NCBI GenBank assembly: GCA_947627125.1
Contig: CANQUY010000115.1
Coordinates: 1-5,417 of the forward strand
Length of the DNA: 5,417 nucleotides
Direction of reading: 5' to 3'
Source: an uncultured Clostridia bacterium
GTDB lineage: Bacteria > Bacillota > Clostridia > Christensenellales > Borkfalkiaceae
Below, one piece after another: positions 1 through 5,199 of this stretch. The position numbers were made by a program, and so were the translations under genes. The first letter of the stretch is position 1, and the number at the start of each line of letters is the position of its first letter. The notes below the pieces were generated by a model. The model did no database searches, was not told where the DNA came from, and worked only from the letters and a program-made list of their open reading frames with translations.

Positions 1-1464
1 TGGGTCATTGCCGACGGCGCCCAAGAGATGCAGAATATCCTGTTCAAGATCAACAAAGCGGAAGAGTCCCGAAAGGAACAGGACAGCGCGGAACCCGACG
101 CTCAAAACGAACATGAAAGCGTGGATCTCGACGCCCTTGACGAGCACGGCGAGGACGGCGATGAGGACATTCCGCCCGAAGTGAACGCCGTCTTTCAGGG
201 GCTGCGGGACGGAATGTCCATTGCCAAAGGGGATCCGGGTGAGCATTTCATTGTTCCCGATTGGCTTGAAATGGACGGAAGGGATATCGGATTTCAGGTT
301 TTGGTTTTGGATGACGGCGTCTACCTTTCGGACGATGAGTTTGCGTTCCTCTCCCTCGAGTACCGCGGCGTGCCGACTGACGATCGGGACGTTCAACAGC
401 AAATCAACGCTATCGCAGCCAGATATCAAATCAAAATCGTCGGCTCCGAACTCAGGATCAAGGTCGATTTCCCCGAATACGCGCTGTCCTACCTGCTGCA
501 GCTCTTTGCCGCAATGGAGCGTATCGTGACGATCGATGAGCGCGCCGTTGCCGCTTTCGCGGAATGCAGCAAGGAAAACGACAGAACGTGGGAGATCGTG
601 AAGGAACTTTTGTCCGAAGATCCCGATCTCGAGCGCGGCGATATCATTCAGCGCATGCGCGAGCGCTATCAAGCCGTGAAGGACGGCGAGAATGTTGACG
701 ATATCATTCTCTATGCAAAGGCGATCAAGGGGTTTACGGAAATGTCCGATGAGGACTATGCCTCGAGCCGTGAATATCTCTTGAAGGAGCTCCTTTCCGA
801 GAAGCCGCAAGTGGATGTCGATCCCGTCTATCTCAAGGCTCTGTCGATCGTAGTCCAAACGAGGCAGGCGTCCGTTTCCCTCATACAGCGCAAATGCGGC
901 ATTCGCTATAACCATGCGGGGAAGATCATTGAATGGATGGAATGCATGGGATATATCTCTCCGTTTGACGGAAAAAGTCAGCGCAAAGTGTACCTCACGA
1001 AGAAGGAATACGTCGAGAGATTCGGCCCGCTCATTGGAGAGAAAAATTCCGATGAGGAGGGACTTTCCGCATGGGAGCGCGAGGAAAGGAAGATCCAAGA
1101 AATGATCGCCGAAGCTCCGCAGCAGCGGGAAGATCTTACGATATCGCTCGGGGGCTATTCCGCATTCGGGTCGGGGGTAAGGATCTATATCGACTACGGG
1201 AAAGATATTGCCTATAAGCGCGAGGACTCGAAACATGGCGTCACCGTTTCTCTCCTCTCGGCCAATATTCCCGCCCTTGTGGATCGGGTCAGGGAGATCG
1301 TTTCATCCTGGGAGCATGAAATGGTCAACGAGAATATCTTGGACGGCATGAGTTACCATGTTGTTTTCTACAAAAACGGCAAAAAAGAAACGGAATATCA
1401 GGGACGAAACAAGTTTCCCAACAATTTCGCAGACTTTATTGCGCTTTTATGGTCGTCGGACTAA
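1..1464 (+). CDS. FtsK gamma-type winged-helix protein with acidic linker and DUF1828-like region, 5' partial
   Basis: The frame is open to the left edge, and the first Met codon (28) has no Shine-Dalgarno sequence, so the true start probably lies outside the window. Numbering from that Met, a highly acidic linker spans about 20-50. A segment at about 72-168 (GVYLSDDEFAFLSLE, then GSELRIKVDFPEYALSYLLQ) resembles the DUF1828 fold seen in phage and defence-associated proteins; this is a tentative resemblance by eye. Residues about 264-325 (RQASVSLIQRKCGIRYNHAG, then IIEWMECMGYISPFDG) clearly match the gamma winged helix of FtsK/SpoIIIE, which in those translocases reads short oriented DNA motifs. 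No Walker A or B motif or RecA-like motor is visible in the 487 residues. The C-terminal ~110 residues (SWEHEMVNENILDGMSYHVV, then NKFPNNFADFIALL) look like a beta-rich domain of unknown function common in Firmicutes. It may be a DNA-binding regulator or the tail of a larger enzyme. The domain call is firm; the function is unknown. Confidence 0.72.
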   Translation, partial: WVIADGAQEMQNILFKINKAEESRKEQDSAEPDAQNEHESVDLDALDEHGEDGDEDIPPEVNAVFQGLRDGMSIAKGDPGEHFIVPDWLEMDGRDIGFQVLVLDDGVYLSDDEFAFLSLEYRGVPTDDRDVQQQINAIAARYQIKIVGSELRIKVDFPEYALSYLLQLFAAMERIVTIDERAVAAFAECSKENDRTWEIVKELLSEDPDLERGDIIQRMRERYQAVKDGENVDDIILYAKAIKGFTEMSDEDYASSREYLLKELLSEKPQVDVDPVYLKALSIVVQTRQASVSLIQRKCGIRYNHAGKIIEWMECMGYISPFDGKSQRKVYLTKKEYVERFGPLIGEKNSDEEGLSAWEREERKIQEMIAEAPQQREDLTISLGGYSAFGSGVRIYIDYGKDIAYKREDSKHGVTVSLLSANIPALVDRVREIVSSWEHEMVNENILDGMSYHVVFYKNGKKETEYQGRNKFPNNFADFIALLWSSD

Positions 1465-1532
1465 TCGGCAAAGCGCGTCAACTTTCGTCGTGGTAAGTAG
1501 TGCGGCGTGGTGAGTAGGGGGGAACGGCGGCG

Positions 1533-1598
1533 TGCCCCCTCCCGAGGAGCCCAAACGCAGTCATGCCCCCTCCCGAGGAGGGGGGGTAGGGGGGTGGG
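1533..1598 (+). repeat. 17-base direct repeat, GC hairpin and G-run tract
   Basis: TGCCCCCTCCCGAGGAG occurs at 1533-1549 and again at 1564-1580, a 31-base period. The second copy runs into a perfect 8-bp stem (1566-1573 with 1577-1584, loop CGA). It is then followed by G-runs of 7, 6 and 3 (1580-1586, 1589-1594, 1596-1598), which fit a G-quadruplex pattern on the + strand. The stem and the quadruplex would compete for the same G residues. It resembles the GC-rich intergenic repeats often seen in Clostridia genomes; no function can be read from it. Confidence 0.7.
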
Positions 1599-1630
1599 CA
1601 ACGACCAATTAGGCCTCCGTTGGTTTCACG

Positions 1631-1657
1631 GGATGCTTCGCTTCGCTCAGCATGAGC
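1631..1657 (-). repeat. Short dispersed repeat unit 1
   Basis: Read on the - strand it begins TCATGCTGAGCGAAGCG and ends GAAGCATCC, matching the ends of the longer units before and after glnN but with almost no middle. The motif CCGTTGGTTT lies just before it at 1617-1626. Confidence 0.7.
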
Positions 1658-1684
1658 GCCCTGCCAAGCCGTGGCCCCCTTCCC

Positions 1685-1718
1685 TCATTCCGAGCCCCGT
1701 AAGGGGCGAGAGAATCCC
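1685..1718 (+). repeat. Short dispersed repeat unit 2
   Basis: It reads TCATTCCGAG at the left and GAGAGAATCCC at the right, a variant of the same family. Its centre is a 5-bp stem, GCCCC (1694-1698) with GGGGC (1703-1707), closing a GTAA loop, so the unit folds on itself in DNA or RNA. Confidence 0.65.
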
Positions 1719-1727
1719 GCTTTAAGA

Positions 1728-1739
1728 ACGGAAGTCCGT
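1728..1739. repeat. 12-base palindrome next to repeat unit 3
   Basis: ACGGAAGTCCGT has 5-bp arms around AG and is followed by CGGTTT. A close relative, ACGGGAGCCCGT followed by TGGTGC, lies at 2623-2634. Each sits within about 10 bases of a dispersed repeat unit, suggesting it is part of the same repeat module. Confidence 0.5.
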
Positions 1740-1747
1740 CGGTTTAT

Positions 1748-1775
1748 GAGATCCGCTCGCTTCGCTCGGGATGAG
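1748..1775 (-). repeat. Short dispersed repeat unit 3
   Basis: On the - strand it reads CTCATCCCGAGCGAAGCG and ends GCGGATCTC, so it shares both ends of the family. With unit 2 it forms a facing pair, (+) then (-), about 30 bases apart. Confidence 0.65.
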
Positions 1776-1808
1776 GGCTGGGCAGTATGAGCGCGGAAGA
1801 GTGGACAG

Positions 1809-1838
1809 GCATAGGACAAATTTCTTTCCGCATAGAAT
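1809..1838 (+). promoter_or_regulatory. Candidate sigma-E-type promoter of sigK
   Basis: CATAGAAT at 1831-1838 differs at one position from the sigma-E -10 consensus CATACAnT. Fifteen bases upstream, GCATAGG at 1809-1815 matches the first five positions of the sigma-E -35 consensus (K-M-ATATT). In B. subtilis, sigK is transcribed by sigma-E in the mother cell, so the call agrees with the known regulon. One weakness is that the predicted start, near 1845, leaves a leader of only about nine bases before the ATG. Read by eye, with no score computed. Confidence 0.45.
1812..1821 (+). promoter_or_regulatory. Candidate SpoIIID binding site before sigK
   Basis: TAGGACAAAT matches every position of the SpoIIID consensus WWRRACARNY. 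It overlaps the -35 side of the candidate sigma-E promoter. SpoIIID is the mother-cell regulator that activates sigK together with sigma-E in B. subtilis, so both position and target fit. The consensus is degenerate enough for a chance match, so the context carries much of the weight. Confidence 0.45.
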
Positions 1839-1842
1839 GGAA

Positions 1843-1850
1843 AGAGGTGA
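1843..1850 (+). promoter_or_regulatory. Ribosome binding site of sigK
   Basis: AGAGGTGA has strong complementarity to the 16S anti-Shine-Dalgarno sequence and ends three bases before the ATG at 1854 (GAGG is six bases away). It supports that start over the upstream ATG at 1787, which is in another frame. Confidence 0.75.
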
Positions 1851-1853
1851 AAT

Positions 1854-2552
1854 ATGCTTGGGATATTTTACGCCATTTTAGGACGGATCTTTTTCTTTAC
1901 GGGAGCGGTAGACGGCAGTTCGTACCCCAAGCCCCTCTCCAAAGAGGAAGAAGAAAAATATTTGAAACTCGCCCGCGAGGGGGATCCGCAGGCCAAGGAA
2001 ATGCTCATCAAGCACAACATGCGGCTCGTGGCCCATATCGTCAAAAAATACACGGGGGCGGCGGAAACGGACGACATGATCTCCGTCGGCTCTCTCGGCC
2101 TCATCAAGGCCATCAACACCTACGAAGAGGGCCACGGGACGCGGCTTGCGACCTACACCGCCCGCTGTATCGAGAATGAGATCCTCATGCTTATCCGTGC
2201 GGGGAAGAAACACAAGGGAAACATGTCCCTTTCGGACCCCGTGGGAACGGACAAGGACGGCAACGAACTCACCCTCATGGACCTTCTCTATGAAAAGGAG
2301 GACAAGGTTTTCGGCAGCGTGGAGCAGAGGATCATGCAGGAGAAGTTTCTCTCTGCCATCCGAAAACTTCTCACGGAACGGGAGCTCGAGATCATCTGCA
2401 TGCGCTATGCGCTGACGGGGAATGCCCCGCTCGCACAGAGAGAGGTGGCGCAGAAGCTGAAAATTTCGCGCTCCTATGTGTCGAGGATCGAAAAGAGGGC
2501 GCTCGAGAAGCTGCGTGCAAACCTCCGCCGCGAGGATTTTTTGAGCGAGTAG
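1854..2552 (+). CDS. sigK: RNA polymerase sporulation sigma factor SigK, pro-form
   Basis: This 232-residue sigma-70 family protein is close in length to B. subtilis pro-SigK (241). It directs core RNA polymerase to late mother-cell genes for spore coat and cortex maturation. Region 2 spans about 48-117 (HNMRLVAHIVKK, ISVGSLGLIKAINTY, LATYTARCIENEILM), with a SigK-like loop at 122-140 (SLSDPVGTDKDGNEL). Region 4 covers about 166-225, and its helix-turn-helix ends in the hallmark ISRSYVSRIEKRALEKL. SigE is less likely because LVAHIVKK, the region 3 loop and the YPKPLS segment follow SigK. The first ~17 residues are hydrophobic with one Arg and align with the pro-sequence removed by SpoIVFB; by alignment, cleavage would fall after about Gly17. 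The gene is continuous, with no skin-like insertion. A good Shine-Dalgarno and a sigma-E/SpoIIID-type promoter precede it. The next gene starts 296 bases downstream, so it is probably monocistronic. Confidence 0.95.
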   Translation: MLGIFYAILGRIFFFTGAVDGSSYPKPLSKEEEEKYLKLAREGDPQAKEMLIKHNMRLVAHIVKKYTGAAETDDMISVGSLGLIKAINTYEEGHGTRLATYTARCIENEILMLIRAGKKHKGNMSLSDPVGTDKDGNELTLMDLLYEKEDKVFGSVEQRIMQEKFLSAIRKLLTERELEIICMRYALTGNAPLAQREVAQKLKISRSYVSRIEKRALEKLRANLRREDFLSE

Positions 2553-2574
2553 GGGCCTCGCTGCCCTCGCGCGC

Positions 2575-2613
2575 TCATCCTGACCCTGAACGCAGTCGAA
2601 GGGGAAGGATCCC
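2575..2613 (+). repeat. Dispersed repeat unit 4
   Basis: Starting 23 bases after the sigK stop, it reads TCATCCTGACCCTGAACG at the left and ends GAAGGGGAAGGATCCC. It shares both ends and the internal GAACGCAGTC string with the longer unit at 2636-2707. No T-run follows, so it is not an obvious terminator, although it is well placed for a 3' mRNA structure. Confidence 0.6.
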
Positions 2614-2622
2614 ATAGAATGC

Positions 2623-2634
2623 ACGGGAGCCCGT
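2623..2634. repeat. 12-base palindrome beside repeat unit A
   Basis: ACGGGAGCCCGT, with 5-bp arms around AG, leads directly into TGGTGC and unit A. It is the second copy of the palindrome at 1728-1739, with two compensated changes (A/T to G/C in both arms), so the pairing is kept while the bases differ. Confidence 0.5.
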
Positions 2635-2635
2635 T

Positions 2636-2707
2636 GGTGCGGCGTCATGCTGAGAAGGGGAACGGAACGCAGTCTACGGAGGCTGAACCGAAGCATCTCG
2701 CCGCATG
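2636..2707 (+). repeat. Dispersed repeat unit A
   Basis: A 72-base unit that begins GGTGCGGCGTCATGCTGAG and ends CGAAGCATCTCGCCGCATG. The same unit recurs in inverse orientation at 5125-5199. By hand alignment roughly 64 of 75 columns agree, including an identical right end of 23 bases. The ends are better conserved than the middle. Confidence 0.85.
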
Positions 2708-2722
2708 GCACACTGACTTTCG

Positions 2723-2785
2723 CCGCGAGATTCTTCGGGTCAATTCCCGTCCTCTCGTCCTTCTCTCCTTCTCAGAATGACGCGG
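2723..2785 (-). repeat. Dispersed repeat unit B
   Basis: Read on the - strand, this 63-base unit starts CCGCGTCATTCTGAGAA and ends TTGACCCGAAGAATCTCG. It faces unit A across 15 bases, forming an A(+)/B(-) pair. Its counterpart B' is at 4989-5111. Confidence 0.8.
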
Positions 2786-2829
2786 CGCGGGGCGGGATGA
2801 GGGCGGAGGGGAGGCTACGAATGGGGGAA

Positions 2830-2857
2830 ATTTTTCATATAATGCAGCATGAAAAAT
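2830..2857 (+). promoter_or_regulatory. Inverted repeat spanning the glnN start, with TATAAT box
   Basis: ATTTTTCAT (2830-2838) and ATGAAAAAT (2849-2857) form a perfect 9-bp inverted repeat around a 10-base centre. The right arm begins with the glnN ATG. A perfect sigma-A -10 hexamer TATAAT lies at 2838-2843, only five bases before the ATG, without a recognisable TTGACA. The same bases also read CATATAATG with AC 17 bases upstream, close to the sigma-K pattern AC-N16/17-CATAnnnTA. No Shine-Dalgarno sits at normal spacing. The repeat could be an operator, or an RNA hairpin masking the start codon; which is not decided by sequence. Confidence 0.45.
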
Positions 2858-4930
2858 ATCACAGAGATCTTCGGTACAAATGTATTCGGCGACGAGGTCA
2901 TGAAAAATTCCCTGCCCAAGGAGGTGTATCTCTCCCTCAAGCGGACCGTTGAAGAGGGGGAGCCCATCGACACGTCCATTGCCTCGGCCGTCGCAAATGC
3001 GATGAAGGAGTGGGCCGTTCTGAAGGGAGCTACCCACTACACCCACTGGTTTCAGCCGCTCACCGACTTGACTGCCGAAAAGCACGACAGTTTCCTCGAG
3101 CCCTCCGACGGCAGGGCGATTCTGCGCCTCTCGGGGAAGGACCTCATTGTGGGGGAACCCGACGCTTCCTCCTTTCCCTCCGACGGCATGAGAAAGACGA
3201 GTGCGGCGCGGGGCTACACGGCTTGGGATCCGACGTCGCCAGCCTTTGTCAAGGAGGGAACGCTCTATATCCCCACCGTCTTTGTTTCCTACACGGGGGA
3301 AACGCTCGACAAAAAGGCTCCCCTTCTCAAGTCCCTTGCCGCCCTCGACAGGCAGACCAAGCGGCTTTTGAAGCTCTTCGGCGTGGAGTGCAGAAAGGTC
3401 ATGACGACGGTCGGCCCCGAGCAGGAGTACTTTCTCATCGACGAAAGCGTCTATTTAAAGCGCAAAGACCTCATTCTGACGGGCCGCACGCTCGTCGGCG
3501 CATCCCCTGCGCGGGGGCAGGAGATGGACGACCACTACTTCGGCTCCCTCAAGACCCGTGTTTCGGCGTTCATGCGCGATCTCGACGAAACGCTGTGGAG
3601 CTACGGCATCTGCGCGAAGTCAAAGCACAACGAGGTCGCGCCCGCCCAGCACGAGCTTGCCCCCGTGTTCACCACGACGAATATCGCCGTTGACAACAAC
3701 CAGCTGACGATGGAGCTCATGCAGAAGGTTGCAAAGAGGCACAATCTTGTGTGTCTATTGCATGAAAAACCGTTTGACGGGGTGAACGGTTCGGGCAAAC
3801 ACAACAACTGGTCGCTCTCCACCGATACGGGGTTGAATCTTTTAGACCCCGGTGAGAAACCGCAACATAACCCTCGATTTTTGCTGATTTTGGCGTGCAT
3901 TCTTGCGGCGGTCGATACCTACCAGGGCATCCTGCGCGCCTCCGTTGCCTCGGCGGGAAACGACTGCCGTTTGGGCGGGGACGAGGCTCCGCCCGCCATC
4001 ATCTCCGTGTATCTCGGCGACCAGCTCGGCGCACTTGTGGACAGTATCGTCCTCGGCCGTGAATATGTGCCGAAACAGGCTGTGCCCGGTTCCATCGGCG
4101 TGCCCGAGAGCCCGATCTTCCCCATTGATACCACGGACAGAAACCGCACCTCGCCCTTTGCATTTACGGGCAATAAGTTTGAATTCCGCATGGTGGGTTC
4201 AAGGGCCTCCGTCGCCGACCCAAATATTCTCTTGAACACGATCGTCGCCGATGCCTTTTCGGACGCTGCCGACGCGCTTGCGGAAGCCGAAGACTTCGAC
4301 ACTGCATGCAAAATGTATACCGAAAGGCTCTTCAGGGAGCACTACCGCATCATTTTCAACTACAACGGCTACGGTCCCGAATGGGAGCCCGAGGCGGAGA
4401 GAAGGGGTCTTTTGAACCACAGAACGACCGCGGACGCCGTGCCCGAGTTCTTCAGAAGAGAGAATATCGACGTGTTCATCCGTCAGAACGTTTACACGGA
4501 GAAGGAGATCGTCGCCCGTGCGAACATTGCCCTTTCAAACTACGTCAAGACCGTCCGTATCGAGGCGCGGACCCTCATTGAAATGATGAAGCGGGAGGTC
4601 TATCCCGCCGTGGAAAAGTACGTTCTTTCTCTTTGTTCGGCCGTCGCGGCAAAGCGAAATATATCGGCTGAAATCGCGCATAAGTGCGATATTTTTCTCG
4701 CGAAAGAGCTCTCCCGCCGCAATGAAGAGATGTTTTTCGCAGTGCAGAAACTGGAGCGGGACCTCGCCGAAACAACGGGGGAGGATCAGGTTGCCGCACA
4801 GAGAATGGCACACGTCATCCTGCCCGACATGGCGGCCGTCCGTTCCCTCTGCGACGGAATGGAGTCCCTCTGCGCCGCAGAGTTTTGGCCCTTCCCAACA
4901 TACGAGGAGCTGTTGTATAGCGTGAAGTAG
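2849..4930 (+). CDS. glnN: Glutamine synthetase, type III
   Basis: This cytoplasmic enzyme makes glutamine from glutamate, ammonium and ATP. At 693 residues it has the typical length of the GSIII family, which is far longer than GSI or GSII. The N-terminal region has the family's THWFQPLTDLTAEKHDSF (about 63-82) and VGEPDASSFPSDGMR, ARGYTAWDPTSPAF (about 101-133). The catalytic core shows GPEQEYFLID (E191, E193, metal ligands), KSKHNEVAPAQHE (E262, E269), NGSGKHNNWS (about 313-322), NDCRLGGDEAPPA (371-383), DRNRTSPFAFTGN (430-442) and KFEFRMVGS (443-451), so it appears active. The C-terminal ~200 residues are helical and GSIII-specific. The start at 2849 matches the family N terminus (MKNITEIFGTNVF), and TAA at 2840-2842 is in frame just upstream. 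It lacks a normal Shine-Dalgarno and sits inside an inverted repeat. No nitrogen-regulation gene is adjacent. Inverted copies of a repeat pair flank it. Confidence 0.96.
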   Translation: MKNITEIFGTNVFGDEVMKNSLPKEVYLSLKRTVEEGEPIDTSIASAVANAMKEWAVLKGATHYTHWFQPLTDLTAEKHDSFLEPSDGRAILRLSGKDLIVGEPDASSFPSDGMRKTSAARGYTAWDPTSPAFVKEGTLYIPTVFVSYTGETLDKKAPLLKSLAALDRQTKRLLKLFGVECRKVMTTVGPEQEYFLIDESVYLKRKDLILTGRTLVGASPARGQEMDDHYFGSLKTRVSAFMRDLDETLWSYGICAKSKHNEVAPAQHELAPVFTTTNIAVDNNQLTMELMQKVAKRHNLVCLLHEKPFDGVNGSGKHNNWSLSTDTGLNLLDPGEKPQHNPRFLLILACILAAVDTYQGILRASVASAGNDCRLGGDEAPPAIISVYLGDQLGALVDSIVLGREYVPKQAVPGSIGVPESPIFPIDTTDRNRTSPFAFTGNKFEFRMVGSRASVADPNILLNTIVADAFSDAADALAEAEDFDTACKMYTERLFREHYRIIFNYNGYGPEWEPEAERRGLLNHRTTADAVPEFFRRENIDVFIRQNVYTEKEIVARANIALSNYVKTVRIEARTLIEMMKREVYPAVEKYVLSLCSAVAAKRNISAEIAHKCDIFLAKELSRRNEEMFFAVQKLERDLAETTGEDQVAAQRMAHVILPDMAAVRSLCDGMESLCAAEFWPFPTYEELLYSVK

Positions 4931-4945
4931 GGTTCGTTCTCCATT

Positions 4946-4962
4946 CCTCAGTCACGCAAGGG
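4946..4962 (+). repeat. Left arm of TIR-like pair
   Basis: CCTCAGTCACGCAAGGG is the near-complement of the sequence at 5198-5215 (CCCTTTGCGTGACTAAGG), with one extra base and one mismatch. The arms bound the B'/A' repeat pair. It also resembles the TCAGTCACGC-type intergenic repeats of Firmicutes, so it may be a repeat fragment of its own. Confidence 0.5.
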
Positions 4963-4988
4963 ACAACGCTTTGAATGAGCGCCTGCAC

Positions 4989-5111
4989 CCGCGTCATTCT
5001 GAGAAATGGAGAAATAACGAAGTCAGACGACTTGACCCGCCCCGCGCGCGTTCTATTTGTGTCTAAGCGCGGCACGAGCGCCGTCCTTGGCGCGAAGTTA
5101 GAATCTCGCGG
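4989..5111 (+). repeat. Dispersed repeat unit B', with extra internal segment
   Basis: It has the same left end (CCGCGTCATTCTGAGAA) and the same right end (AGAATCTCGCGG) as unit B, but is 123 instead of 63 bases long. The extra ~60 bases (about 5040-5099) sit between TTGACCCG and AGAATC. They include a short stem, GCGCC (5078-5082) with GGCGC (5089-5093). Confidence 0.75.
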
Positions 5112-5124
5112 GGCAACCGTAAAG

Positions 5125-5199
5125 CATGCGGCGAGATGCTTCGGTTCTGCCCTCGTAGACTCTGTTCCTACTCCCGTTCTCAGCATGACGCCGCCCACC
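5125..5199 (-). repeat. Dispersed repeat unit A' (inverse of unit A)
   Basis: The reverse complement aligns end to end with unit A at 2636-2707, with three single-base gap columns and about eight substitutions. It follows B' in the order expected if the whole A/B pair upstream of glnN were inverted. Confidence 0.85.

Larger units (their letters stand above)
1465..1853. other. Repeat-filled intergenic region between the gamma-domain gene and sigK
   Basis: This 389-base stretch holds no convincing gene. The frames that stay open across it are made of low-complexity GC-rich repeat. From left to right it contains a duplicated GC-rich motif with a hairpin and G-runs (1533-1598), three short members of the dispersed TCATnCTGAG / GAAGnATC repeat family (1631-1657, 1685-1718, 1748-1775), a 12-base palindrome (1728-1739) and the sigK promoter region (about 1809-1850). 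No hairpin followed by a T-run is present, so no classical terminator could be assigned to the upstream gene. Confidence 0.7.

Noticed and set aside
190..260. KELLSE occurring twice in the first protein (Met-numbered residues about 192-197 and 253-258), as a sign of internal duplication
   Set aside because: The flanking residues do not align, so the match is too short to support a duplicated domain.
1507..1725. A 72-codon open frame in the gap before sigK
   Set aside because: It is built from the GC-rich hairpin and two dispersed repeat units, has no Shine-Dalgarno, and its translation is low-complexity.
2600..2640. Possible Rho-independent terminator after sigK
   Set aside because: GC-rich inverted sequences are present, but no T-run follows any of them on the + strand.
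1878..2711. A 277-codon open frame on the - strand opposite sigK
   Set aside because: It lies almost entirely antisense to the unmistakable SigK coding sequence and extends into repeat DNA. Its translation is Arg/Pro-rich with no recognisable motif, as expected of a shadow frame in GC-rich DNA.
2900..2902. Alternative glnN start at Met18
   Set aside because: GAGG is only two bases away, which is too close for a Shine-Dalgarno, and starting there would remove the conserved GSIII N-terminal segment ITEIFGTNVF.
2652..4406. SpoIIIE-type recognition octamer GAGAAGGG at 2652-2659 and 4399-4406, considered as targets of the gamma-domain protein
   Set aside because: One copy also occurs on the - strand (3321-3328), so no orientation bias can be claimed from three sites, and two of them lie in glnN coding sequence. 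A genome-wide skew analysis would be needed.
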